From positions 3,658,001-3,722,000 of the forward strand of contig AP018280.1 in the NCBI GenBank assembly GCA_004296455.1: a stretch of 64,000 bases of DNA, in the 5' to 3' direction. Below, one piece after another: positions 1 through 8,056 of this stretch (the first letter of the stretch is position 1; every line of letters begins with the position of its first letter). Position numbers and translations under genes: made by a program. The notes under the pieces are model-generated. The model was not told the DNA's origin, made no database searches, and saw nothing but the letters and a program-made list of their open reading frames with translations. This DNA is from Calothrix sp. NIES-4101. Lineage in GTDB: Bacteria > Cyanobacteriota > Cyanobacteriia > Cyanobacteriales > Nostocaceae.

Positions 1-606
1 GAGGTGAATAAGGCAATTGTTGATTTGGCTGCACAAAGTCAAAAATTTGTCTGCGCGGTAGATGTGGCGGGTGGCGATCGCTATTATGCTGAAAGATTAG
101 ATGAATGGTTAAAGTTGTATGAATATGCCCTGTCTTTGGGTGTGAACACAACTGGGCATCTCTACGAAACTACCACCGGTTGCTATCCGGAGTTAATACC
201 ATTGTTGCAGCGAATTGGACATGGTATCCAAATTCCTTTACTGTATCCGGAATTATTACCAGATTTGGCACGTCGGGGACAATGTTTGGAGGTTTGTCCA
301 ACTACCTATATTAAGACGGGTACTTTGGATGATATTCGCCAATTGAAAACAGTATTTGATAAGTGCTTTGCAGCAGGTGTAGATATTGCTATTTGCACTG
401 ATAACGCAGGTTTACATAACGTGCGTTTACCCTTTGAATATGAAAATCTCTTGACTTACGACATTATTAGTTTTCAGCAGTTACAAGCTTGTCAAGATGC
501 TGCTTTTAAACATGCATTTGCTTCGCCTTATCAACAGCGCCCTGCATCCTTGTTGAGCGGGATGTTGAATGCGCCAGTTGCGACAGTAGCAGCAAATCGA
601 GAATGA
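1..606 (+). CDS. Adenosine deaminase family protein, C-terminal part (5' end outside window)
   Basis: The reading frame is already open at base 1, so the N-terminus with the first metal-binding histidines lies upstream. The visible 200 residues carry the order expected of the adenosine/AMP deaminase amidohydrolase fold: a T-G-H-L-Y-E segment corresponding to the family HAGE motif, R-I-G-H-G, a C-P-T-T-Y segment in place of CPxSN, and I-C-T-D-N-A where the classic enzymes have S/T-D-D-P. The metal ligands His and Asp therefore look present, but the acidic pair after TD is altered, so the substrate may not be adenosine. A hairpin with a T-run follows about 100 bases after the stop. Confidence 0.75.
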   Translation, partial: EVNKAIVDLAAQSQKFVCAVDVAGGDRYYAERLDEWLKLYEYALSLGVNTTGHLYETTTGCYPELIPLLQRIGHGIQIPLLYPELLPDLARRGQCLEVCPTTYIKTGTLDDIRQLKTVFDKCFAAGVDIAICTDNAGLHNVRLPFEYENLLTYDIISFQQLQACQDAAFKHAFASPYQQRPASLLSGMLNAPVATVAANRE

Positions 607-702
607 TTTTGGAATTTACCTAGAAAATAATCAGTGCGCCTCCATGCCAGCCTCAATCATCTTTTGATTCAAAAAATGTCGTTAATCTATGAATTTATGT
701 CT

Positions 703-735
703 ATCTGTGTATCCTGTGGGTATACAGATTTTTTG
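703..735 (+). terminator. Rho-independent terminator-like hairpin
   Basis: The arm at 703-714 pairs with 719-729 with one bulge, around a short loop, and is followed directly by six T. It lies about 100 bases after the deaminase-like gene on the same strand and ahead of mutL. Confidence 0.6.
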
Positions 736-881
736 TTTGATATGCAAATATTTTTATCTTTTGAGAGAGTCATTCTGTATTCTACTGCCAAGTATTAGTG
801 ATCAAAATTTGTCATAAAAATTAAAACTTTGAAAATTTGAAAATAGGTATAGGTGTTTACTCATAACTTAAAATAAGGGTT

Positions 882-2756
882 ATGGCATCCACGATTCAAA
901 CTTTACCCAACGAAGTCGTACATCTAATTGCGGCAGGCGAAGTAATTGACTCGTTTGCGGCTGTAGTACGGGAATTAGTCGAAAATTCTCTTGATGCAGG
1001 TGCAAATCGAATAGTAGTGTATTTACATCCAGAACAGTGGCGAGTTCGCGTAGTCGATAACGGTTGCGGAATGAACTACGAAGATTTAGAAAATGCCGCG
1101 ATCGCTCACAGTACGAGTAAAATACATCAAGGTGCAGATTTATGGAATGTTTGCAGTTTAGGGTTTCGTGGTGAGGCTTTACACAGTTTAACGACGCTGG
1201 CAAATTTAGAAATTTTAAGTCGAACTTCCCATATCCCAACATCTAATGGCACATCACGAAATGATGATGGATGTGGATGGAGAGTAGTATATGCTCAAGG
1301 TGGTAAAGTATTAGATATCGAAGCAACTGCGATCGCACCTGGTACAGTAGTTACCGTCTCGAATTTATTTGGTAATTGTCCAGAAAGACGGCAGGGTTTA
1401 CCAAACATCTCACAGCAAATGAAAGCTGTACAAGCAATTATTTACCAAATTGCCCTATGTCATCCCCAAGTTGCTTGGCAAATTTGGCAAAACGATCGCA
1501 TTTGGTTTAATTTGAGTCCAGCGACAACAATGGGAAAGTTACTACCCCAAATATTACACCAAGTTCGCCAAGGTGATTTACAGGAAGTTGAAGTTCAATT
1601 ACCATCGCCTCAAACAAAAAAAGTCTTACAATTCACACCAGAATCCCCACCAGGATTTGCATATCGTCAACTTGCTCCTCTTCCCCAGCAAACTCTTCAT
1701 CTAGTTGCAGGGCTTCCTGATAGATGTCACCGTCATCGCCCCGACTGGGTGAGAGTTGCGGTTAATAAACGCATGGTAAAAGTCTCAGAATTAGAACAAG
1801 CTATATTTAGCGCCTTTCATCGTACATTACCACGCGATCGCTTTCCTGTGTGTTTGTTACATTTACAAATTTCTCCCGAACACATCAACTGGAATCGCAA
1901 TCCCGCAAAAAGCGAAATTTATCTAAACAATCTCGAATTTTGGCAAGAACAAGTTACCCAAGCCATAGAACAGGTATTACGGATAAACTCCGATACCATT
2001 CACACATCTGTTCACACTAGCCGAGTGACTAAATTAATTAAAGTCGCCGAAGCCGAAAACTCCTACAATCCCAATCGTTCAATTCAACCTCAATCCCCAG
2101 AACATCACCAAATCATTAATCACGAGGATGAGAATCACAGTGAACCCAAGCGGGAAAATCACGAAAAGATTGCAAAACATCCAACTTCTGAATCAAATTC
2201 TCAACCTTGTCCACAACAATTATTGAAAGCAGTCGCCCAAATCAACAACATGTATATAGTTGTCGAACATCCAGGTGGACTCTGGTTAGTCGAACAACAT
2301 ATCGCCCACGAACGAGTATTATACGAACAAATATGCGATCGCTGGCAATTGATTGCGATCGAACCACCATTAATTTTATTTCAACTCACACCCGCACAAG
2401 TCGAACAACTACAGCGTATCGGTTTAGATATCCAACCCTTCGGAGAAAAACTTTGGGCTGTACGTACTATTCCCGCAATGCTTAAAGAACGGGAAGATTG
2501 TCACGAAGCCATCTTAGAATTAAGTCAAGGTGGTGATTTAAAAGCCGCACAAGTTGCTGTTGCTTGTCGTAGTGCAATTCGTAATGGCACAGTTCTGACT
2601 TTGCCAGAAATGCAAACCTTATTAGAACAGTGGCAAAATACCCGAAATCCCCGCACTTGTCCCCACGGTAGACCAATTTGTTTGTCTCTACCGGAATCAT
2701 CCCTATCACGTTATTTTAAACGACATTGGGTGGTTGGTAAAAGTCACGGAATTTAA
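882..2756 (+). CDS. mutL: DNA mismatch repair endonuclease MutL
   Basis: MutL is the GHKL ATPase that couples MutS mismatch recognition to strand incision. The N-terminal ATPase motifs are all visible: the E-L-V-E-N-S-L-D-A-G-A helix (residues 31-41), D-N-G-C-G-M (about 59-64) and G-F-R-G-E-A-L (about 94-100). A poorly conserved polar linker runs from about 350 to 440. The C-terminal domain has an E-Q-H-I-A-H-E-R segment where canonical nicking MutL has DQHAxxER, then A-C-R-S-A-I-R, C-P-H-G-R-P (593-598) and F-K-R (612-614), the set associated with latent endonuclease activity. The length of 624 residues is normal. The ATG at 882 gives a full ATPase start with nothing missing. Confidence 0.96.
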   Translation: MASTIQTLPNEVVHLIAAGEVIDSFAAVVRELVENSLDAGANRIVVYLHPEQWRVRVVDNGCGMNYEDLENAAIAHSTSKIHQGADLWNVCSLGFRGEALHSLTTLANLEILSRTSHIPTSNGTSRNDDGCGWRVVYAQGGKVLDIEATAIAPGTVVTVSNLFGNCPERRQGLPNISQQMKAVQAIIYQIALCHPQVAWQIWQNDRIWFNLSPATTMGKLLPQILHQVRQGDLQEVEVQLPSPQTKKVLQFTPESPPGFAYRQLAPLPQQTLHLVAGLPDRCHRHRPDWVRVAVNKRMVKVSELEQAIFSAFHRTLPRDRFPVCLLHLQISPEHINWNRNPAKSEIYLNNLEFWQEQVTQAIEQVLRINSDTIHTSVHTSRVTKLIKVAEAENSYNPNRSIQPQSPEHHQIINHEDENHSEPKRENHEKIAKHPTSESNSQPCPQQLLKAVAQINNMYIVVEHPGGLWLVEQHIAHERVLYEQICDRWQLIAIEPPLILFQLTPAQVEQLQRIGLDIQPFGEKLWAVRTIPAMLKEREDCHEAILELSQGGDLKAAQVAVACRSAIRNGTVLTLPEMQTLLEQWQNTRNPRTCPHGRPICLSLPESSLSRYFKRHWVVGKSHGI

Positions 2757-2857
2757 AAAATGCATCATCGCATCATGGTAGTTGTGCGTCAATAAAGTCG
2801 TTTGAGTCAACTTTTCAGCCTTGCCATTCCCTAAATTCAAGTTTTTTGGAAAAGCCC

Positions 2858-2885
2858 TTGTAATTAATAGAGATTGTGCTAAGAT
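2858..2885 (+). promoter_or_regulatory. Sigma-70-type promoter of tRNA-Tyr
   Basis: A TTGTAA box at 2858-2863 and a TAAGAT box at 2880-2885 are separated by 16 bases. This would place the transcription start near 2892, just ahead of the tRNA-Tyr 5' end at 2905. It is a pattern match only. Confidence 0.5.
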
Positions 2886-2904
2886 GTTTAATCGTGGACA
2901 GCAA

Positions 2905-2985
2905 GGGTCGATGCCCGAGTGGTTAATGGGGGCGGACTGTAAATCCGCTGCGAGAGCTACGCTGGTTCAAATCCAGCTCGGCCCA
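2905..2985 (+). tRNA. tRNA-Tyr (GTA)
   Basis: The sequence folds into a class II cloverleaf. A seven-pair acceptor (GGGTCGA with TCGGCCC, one wobble) is followed by a D arm, the anticodon loop CTGTAAA giving GTA, a long variable arm as expected for bacterial tRNA-Tyr, and a T loop of the GGTTCAAATCC type. The discriminator base is A and CCA is not encoded. Confidence 0.95.
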
Positions 2986-3081
2986 CATCCAAACAGTTAG
3001 AAGTAAAAGTTTTAAAAGGCTAATTTTTAATGATATAGTTAAATGCTAGCCTTTATGTTTACTTCGTTTTTATTTTCAATT

Positions 3082-3153
3082 GCCCATGTAGCTCAGTGGT
3101 AGAGCACACCCTTGGTAAGGGTGAGGTCACGAGTTCAATCCCCGTCATGGGCT
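3082..3153 (+). tRNA. tRNA-Thr (GGT)
   Basis: A complete 72-base cloverleaf: acceptor GCCCATG pairs perfectly with CATGGGC, the D arm is GCTC/GAGC, the anticodon loop TTGGTAA gives GGT, and the T arm loop is TTCAATC. The discriminator is T and CCA is not encoded. It lies about 100 bases downstream of tRNA-Tyr on the same strand and may share its transcript. Confidence 0.95.
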
Positions 3154-3518
3154 TAGTATGTCGTTAATAATTTTCAGCGAGCTTGATAATTACGGTATAT
3201 ATTGCTGTAATTCCATATATTTTTCCGAAAACTCAGATTGAGAATGATAATACCTATCTCTGGCGATATTTAGAGATGCTTAGAATTTCGATATATAAGT
3301 CCAGCTAATTCAGTTGTTATTAATTTTAATTTTTCTCCACACCAGTTTGAGCATAATTGTGGAAGTGAACCTGATGAATATGTAATTTTAAAGTTCTTTT
3401 GTTTATCAGTAGTTTCAACATGGATACATGGTCTATATGTAAATTGAATTACTAAATACTTACAGAATTTTTACTTAGGTGTCATAGTTACTTCACATTT
3501 ATTTGATATAGTTAGATT

Positions 3519-3594
3519 AATGCAAACATTTAGTTTGCTCCTCACACCACACCATAGCTCCCTTTTCAATTTTGAATCAGGGGGCTTTTTTTAT
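3519..3594 (+). ncRNA. yfr1: Yfr1 small regulatory RNA
   Basis: The region has the three-part Yfr1 architecture known from cyanobacteria. A 5' hairpin is formed by GCAAAC and GTTTGC around ATTTA (3522-3538). It is followed by an unpaired stretch containing CTCCTCACACCAC (3538-3550), which is the ultra-conserved Yfr1 core. A terminator hairpin then has arms around 3556-3563 and 3580-3585 and a run of seven T. Yfr1 acts as an Hfq-independent antisense regulator of outer-membrane protein mRNAs in marine picocyanobacteria. The exact 5' end is inferred from the hairpin. A 104-codon reading frame overlapping it has no protein-like character. Confidence 0.85.
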
Positions 3595-3653
3595 TGGTAT
3601 TGCTGTTGCTGTTGCTGTTCTGATATCAATTCCAGCAAAGAAGTTATACTATG

Positions 3654-3751
3654 TTCGGCTAATCACTTACCCTTAAAATTTCTCCGCCTCTCCGCGTCTC
3701 TAAGTCTCCGTGTCAGTCTTAATAATAAGTATTCAACCGGACGTGATGTTA
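3654..3751 (+). repeat. Dispersed intergenic repeat, copy 1
   Basis: This roughly 95-base segment shares long blocks with 36796-36890 (TTCGGCTAATCACTTAC, the TTTCTCCGC and CTAAGTCTCCGT blocks, TCAGTCTTAATAATAAGTAT and CAACCGGAC) and shorter blocks with 20948-21027. It lies in non-coding DNA downstream of Yfr1. Confidence 0.75.
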
Positions 3752-4208
3752 TCCCGCATTTCTCACTTCCCTTATCTTCTCAACTCGTTTCGGATTATAA
3801 CTACGTACTTGTATCAATAATTATCTCAATTTGATATGAGCAATTCCCAGAGAATGAAAGATTATTTTTACACTAGTTATTTTCATTTTATTCTCATTAT
3901 TGAAATTAGTAATTTTCATTTTTTAATCATAATATTCCCGATTGCCTTTCATCTTAATAAATAACAGCGCGATCGCTTTACTTTGGGTTTAAATATATGT
4001 ATAGTGAAAATATTAAAAATGAAGGGGAGTAGCTAGCTGACACATACAGATAACTAAAAGATTAGTTACAAAGCTGTCAGTTCATTTGAGTCAACATACT
4101 GGTGATAAGCCTGGTTCAAATGGCAAATTTACCGTCAAAAGTTAAAAGTTAGTAATTCAGAACACAATTGGTAACTAACTAATAACAAATAAACAATAAT
4201 TGCAAGCA
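3752..4208. other. Intergenic stretch without a recognisable gene
   Basis: This is AT-rich DNA between the dispersed repeat and the exporter leader, with stop codons in all frames and one HIP1-like site near 3968. I see no RNA gene or convincing promoter here. Confidence 0.5.
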
Positions 4209-4285
4209 AGACCTTCACTAAGTTCACACATCTAGTAATGTGTAGAGCTTGGTGAGGTCTGTGTTAGATTCACCAAGCTCTACAC
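4209..4285 (+). promoter_or_regulatory. Leader with two mutually exclusive hairpins before the metal exporter gene
   Basis: Three related segments lie in a row. Segment A (4209-4230) can pair with segment B (4239-4260) through about 20 base pairs with two wobbles and two bulges, around an 8-base loop. Segment B (4240-4255) can instead pair perfectly over 16 bases with segment C (4270-4285). The pairings exclude one another, as in attenuators and riboswitch expression platforms. Neither hairpin has a T-run. The likely ribosome binding site (4297-4303) starts 12 bases after segment C. A and C are also direct repeats of each other, so a repeat origin is possible. Confidence 0.5.
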
Positions 4286-4310
4286 GCAACAACTCAAAAG
4301 GAGCTTGAGA

Positions 4311-4928
4311 GTGCTAACAGCCTTCACTGCGGGATTGACAGTTATTACTGCTTCAGAATTACTTGATAAAACATTTTTTATTGCTATGTATTTAGCCATG
4401 AAACATTCGCGTTGGCTAATATTTAGCGCTGCGACATCAGCCTTAGCAGCAATGACAATACTTTCGGTGGCTCTAGGTCAATTTGCATCATTTTTACCTA
4501 AAAATCTTGTACACCATTTAGAAATTGCTTTATTTCTAGGCTTCGGATTAAAATTAATTTATGATGCCTATAAAATGCCGATAAAAAATAACTGCGATCG
4601 CATTCTGGAAGAGGCAGAAGAAGCAGTTGACAAAGCAGAAGGAAAACTCGTAGCCCAAACTAATTGGGGAATCTGGCTCGAAGGATTTTTATTGACATTT
4701 ATTGCTGAATGGGGCGACAGAACCCAACTTGCTACTATCTCCCTAGCAATTAACAACAACCCATTTGGAGTCACCGCAGGAGCCGTTTTAGGACATGCAA
4801 TTTGTACCCTAATTGCTGTCACCTGTGGGAAAATGCTCTGTGGACGCATTACAGAACGCCAACTCACTTTTGTCGGTGGAGGCTTATTCATACTATTTGG
4901 AATTTTGGCAATCTTTGAAAAAAATTAG
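4311..4928 (+). CDS. TMEM165/GDT1 family cation exporter (probably Mn2+ or Ca2+)
   Basis: This is a polytopic membrane protein of about 205 residues with two halves, each carrying the family signature: E-L-L-D-K-T near residue 16 and E-W-G-D-R-T near residue 133. The halves are separated by a charged loop rich in Glu and Lys. Families of this type (UPF0016; Mnx in Synechocystis, human TMEM165) export Mn2+ or exchange Ca2+/H+. I chose the GTG at 4311 because AAAAGGAG ends seven bases upstream; a TTG two codons earlier would sit on top of that site. The gene converges on the glycoside hydrolase and is preceded by the paired-hairpin leader. Confidence 0.88.
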   Translation: MLTAFTAGLTVITASELLDKTFFIAMYLAMKHSRWLIFSAATSALAAMTILSVALGQFASFLPKNLVHHLEIALFLGFGLKLIYDAYKMPIKNNCDRILEEAEEAVDKAEGKLVAQTNWGIWLEGFLLTFIAEWGDRTQLATISLAINNNPFGVTAGAVLGHAICTLIAVTCGKMLCGRITERQLTFVGGGLFILFGILAIFEKN

Positions 4929-4941
4929 GAACTAGGAATTA

Positions 4942-4972
4942 GGGAAGGTAAAATTAAAAATTACCTTTTCCC
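4942..4972. terminator. Hairpin between convergent genes
   Basis: GGGAAGGTAA at 4943-4952 pairs with TTACCTTTTCCC at 4961-4972 with a small bulge. It sits in the 55-base gap between the stops of two convergent genes and could serve either strand. Confidence 0.45.
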
Positions 4973-4983
4973 TGCTTCCCCCT

Positions 4984-6198
4984 TTAGGGTTTCCAATCAG
5001 CTAATAAATTTGGATACTTCATTGGAGTCGGAAAAATTCCCCGTAAACTAGCTTGACGTTGTGGCATAGATTCTTGACTCATATTCCAGAGAGTCTCATA
5101 GAAAAAGAACGAGACACCAGCAAACTTGCGATCGCGTACACTTTTAACTTGTGTCTCTATCTGTTGCATAGGTACAAATTTGCCCTTCAAGCCACTGATA
5201 ATACCAATACTGACAGGAATGTGACTACGTGCGGCTTTCACCTCTGGTCGATCTAATTCGCTATTGAATACCTTTAAATCATTGCGGTATATTTGCAAAA
5301 CTAATTCTTCAACTAATCCCATTCTTTCCCATCTTGCCCAATCTGCTAAATAAAAGTCATAGGAAAAGCGCTGTGGATTTGGTGCCACTGAAATTATGCA
5401 ATCTTTTTTGACAGCTTTAACAGCCTTAAATACCCGCTTCATGTAGTTGGTAATTTTGTTTGCCCGCCAGCGTAACCATTCCGGGTCTTGGGGACTTTTT
5501 GGTGGCAATTTACCCCGATGTTCTTTTTTGTACATCGCTACCGTGTAGGAATCATATCCTAATTCCGCCGGCAAACCAAAATGGTCATCGAATTGAATGC
5601 CATCAACATCGTAATTTTTGACAATCTCGACAATTAAATCTTGGATAAATTGCTGGACATCAGGACGAAAAGGATTCAACCAGACGCGATCGTGAGTACC
5701 CTCTTTCCAAATTTGCGTACCATCTCGACGACTAGTTAACCACTGGGGACGATGTTTGGCTAGCTGCGAATCTGCGGGAGCCATAAACCCAAACTCAAAC
5801 CAGGGAATCACTGTTAAACCCTTCTCATGACCCTTTTCCACCACTTCTTTGAGCATGTCGCGCCCTTGTAACCCCGGTTCGGGATCGAGTCTTTTACCAA
5901 TAACCCGTTCCGCAACCTTACTAGGATAAAGTGTCCAACCCCAGTTCCACACCGTTGGATACACAATATTGAAATTTAAATCTTTGAGACTTTGCAAAGC
6001 ATTATCTAAGCGTTGTTTCTCAAACAGAACATTACTATCAATATTAGTTAACCATACTCCCCGCAATTCAGTCCTGGGTAAACGTGAAGCTGTTTGTGCC
6101 GAAAGTGGCAAAGAAAAGAGCATCGTTACAGCCATACTCAAAGCCACTAACCCAGTCAAAAAACTTCGCTTGCGACTCCACTTGACGAACCAATTCAT
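4984..6198 (-). CDS. Glycoside hydrolase family 10-like (GHL10/DUF187) secreted protein
   Basis: The protein has 404 residues. A basic start and hydrophobic core ending in L-S-A-Q (about residues 12-36) form a Sec signal peptide, so the enzyme acts outside the cytoplasm. The mature part opens with R-G-V-W-L-T-N and contains Y-P-T-V-W-N-W, the P-W-F-E-F-G-F barrel strand and D-G-I-Q-F-D-D-H-F, all typical of the GHL10 TIM-barrel family related to YngK. The D-D-H motif likely contributes catalytic acids. The natural polysaccharide is unknown; peptidoglycan or exopolysaccharide are possibilities for the family. Confidence 0.85.
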   Translation of the reverse strand: MNWFVKWSRKRSFLTGLVALSMAVTMLFSLPLSAQTASRLPRTELRGVWLTNIDSNVLFEKQRLDNALQSLKDLNFNIVYPTVWNWGWTLYPSKVAERVIGKRLDPEPGLQGRDMLKEVVEKGHEKGLTVIPWFEFGFMAPADSQLAKHRPQWLTSRRDGTQIWKEGTHDRVWLNPFRPDVQQFIQDLIVEIVKNYDVDGIQFDDHFGLPAELGYDSYTVAMYKKEHRGKLPPKSPQDPEWLRWRANKITNYMKRVFKAVKAVKKDCIISVAPNPQRFSYDFYLADWARWERMGLVEELVLQIYRNDLKVFNSELDRPEVKAARSHIPVSIGIISGLKGKFVPMQQIETQVKSVRDRKFAGVSFFFYETLWNMSQESMPQRQASLRGIFPTPMKYPNLLADWKP

Positions 6199-6424
6199 AT
6201 GTAATTTTCGTGTAACTTTAGCAAAAATTCATTACTACCGCATGATAAAACTACGACTGTACATAATGCAAAGAAGTTGCATTTTCTTTTCCCCATTAAC
6301 TTTGTCCACTATTGGCAATTCAGTAAATTCCTCAGTTCATACGTATCTTTTCGGTGTGGGGTCATGCACCTCACCCTCATCTCTAAGACCCTGATTAAAA
6401 TCGACCTAAGGTTATCCCAAATAC

Positions 6425-7222
6425 ATGTCAACAAAATTACCCACTTGCCAAATTAGATTGCCAATTATATGGGTAATTTTGCTGATATTTTTATTAGTTT
6501 GCATTGTTCTTTTAACAAACTCAGGGTGTGTGATGATAGGTTTAGTTAATTCACAAAACAGCGTGGTAAATACCACAGCTGCCATCAAGACGCTAGCAAG
6601 AGCAATAATAGTTGCTGGTGGTGATTTTTCGTTACTTTTAGCTTGCTGTAACTCTTCCAAACGACAGCAAGATGTTCTGAGTTTGTTAAAAGAATATTCA
6701 CCAGTTGATATTGAGGAAATTATTATTCCTCCCAGTAGTGATACCCTATTCACAACCATTCGCACAAAGATTGGTTCGTCTCAACCCGAAGCGTTAATGA
6801 TTAGGGGTTTGGAGTCGGTAACTGCGATTAATCAGCTAATTGTTTCCACTAACTTAATGCGCGATGAGTTACGAAAACAATTTCATTTCCCTCTAGTGTT
6901 GTGGGTTAATGACGATATTTTACGGAGACTTGTTTGGCTAGCACCCGACTTGAAAGATTGGGCAGCATGTACAATTAGATTTGATCTCAATCAAGCACAG
7001 TTAGCAAAAGCAGAACCGATTTCGGCTTAAAATTCAGTTTTTGCCAGCATTAGAATTAAATAATAGTGAGATAGCACTTCATCTTCAGCTTGAATTCTGC
7101 GTTGATAGTCTCTATTTGCAGAGAATTTCAGCAACCTTGTTCAAAAAACTGTTGAAGCGATCGCTAAATTGTTGCAACTGCGCTCTTATTACTCACGCAA
7201 ACTTCACTCTGTAAATCTCTAA
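6425..7222 (+). pseudogene. Decayed N-terminal part of a large cyanobacterial ATPase/TPR regulatory protein
   Basis: An open frame runs 6425-7030, with a more plausible start at ATG 6533. Its core (A-I-K-T-L-A-R-A-I, then P-L-V-L-W-V-N-D-D and L-A-P-D-L-K-D-W) resembles the N-terminal domain I know from long NB-ARC/AAA-TPR proteins of Nostocales, which normally continue for many hundreds of residues. Here it stops after about 200. Protein-like sequence continues in other frames: one segment ending V-D-S-L-Y-L-Q-R-I and another at 7151-7219 reading V-E-A-I-A-K-L-L-Q-L-R-S-Y-Y, ending at TAA 7220-7222. I read this as a gene broken by at least one frameshift and 3' truncation. A short functional protein from the first frame cannot be excluded. 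Confidence 0.5.
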
Positions 7223-7347
7223 CCAGTACATCATTAATATTTTTAGTTGCTAAACAATATTTAAATTCACGCGATCGCACTTTCGCCGCGCAAGCTTCAC
7301 ACTCCCACCCAAACAACCAAAACGCAATAGTAATTTATACTCCAGTC

Positions 7348-7781
7348 TTAAAGAATTCCACTAGAATCTGAGGGGATGTTTAATTTTCGAGCAGCATCAA
7401 TAAGTTGACGATCAAGTGAGAGAAGATTTTCTATGCTGCGGTTGCGAGCAATTGCTAAATGTAAAGCGTCTCCTGCTCTCAATCCGGTCCCCATTGCTGG
7501 ATAAATTCAGATGCGAGAATAAAATCAGCAGTTGTCACCGTAAAGACTGTGTAAGATTGAGCAATGTCTTCTTTAAATGAGTGTATTATCGCTTCCATTT
7601 GTTCTAAATTCAACTCATTCATCCGAACGCGACGAGACACAAGACTGGTAAACTCGACGGTTGTCCAATCGCTAATGGCTAATTTATCAGTAGGTATATT
7701 AAGCAGGATTGTCTCAACTGATGCACTGGTTGCTTCTTGGATGTAGAAAGGTGCAAGAAAGCTTGTGTCTACGTAGATCAA
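7348..7781 (-). pseudogene. vapC: VapC-type PIN-domain toxin, frameshifted
   Basis: The first 99 codons (start TTG 7781, overlapping the antitoxin stop by two bases) encode a PIN domain: I-Y-V-D-T-S-F-L-A-P-F with the first catalytic Asp, and a mid-region D-W-T-T-V-E-F with the conserved Glu. The frame then ends at a TGA at 7479. In the next frame, from about 7492 to 7351, the missing family C-terminus is intact: T-G-L-R-A-G-D-A-L-H-L-A-I-A followed by S-L-D-R-Q-L, stopping at 7348. Loss of one base near 7485-7495 explains both pieces. The toxin RNase is therefore probably inactive, unless the shift is a sequencing error or is bypassed. Confidence 0.8.
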
Positions 7782-8014
7782 TATCTTGCCTCTTGGCGTA
7801 AACTTTGGATGATTTCTATACTACTTCTTAGTGTTTGAGGTTGGGTAGCTCTTAGTTTATGGCGAGATGTTAAAGGTTGAGTAATATGTGAGATTGATGA
7901 CAACCGAGCGATGGGTTTACCATGACTAATAATCACTATTTCTTCGCCATTTTTAACTTGGTTAAGTAGTTGATTTATGGTCACAGATGTGTGTGTAATA
8001 TCTACTTGTTGCAT
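7778..8014 (-). CDS. Phd/YefM-family antitoxin
   Basis: The protein is about 78 residues from the ATG at 8014. The pattern V-T-I-N-Q-L-L-N-Q-V-K-N-G-E-E-I-V-I and H-G-K-P-I-A-R-L is the DNA-binding fold of Phd/YefM antitoxins, which bind their own operator and neutralise the partner toxin through the C-terminal tail. A GTG at 8056 would add 14 residues not typical of the family. The stop overlaps the start of the VapC-like toxin, the usual translational coupling of antitoxin-toxin pairs. With the toxin frameshifted, this antitoxin may now be an orphan. Confidence 0.82.
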   Translation of the reverse strand: MQQVDITHTSVTINQLLNQVKNGEEIVIISHGKPIARLSSISHITQPLTSRHKLRATQPQTLRSSIEIIQSLRQEARY

Positions 8015-8056
8015 AATGTCAGGCGGTAAATTCTCTACGAGACGCTGCGCGATCAC

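Noticed and set aside
880-1242. Minus-strand frame of 120 codons
   Set aside because: Lies inside mutL on the opposite strand and follows its codon pattern; a shadow frame.
3520-3834. Open frame of 104 codons on the plus strand
   Set aside because: It overlaps the Yfr1 RNA, has a run of cysteines from a TGCTGT simple repeat and then reads through the dispersed repeat; no family-like segment.
4093-4140. tRNA-like GGTTCAAAT motif
   Set aside because: No acceptor, D-arm or anticodon stem can be formed around it.
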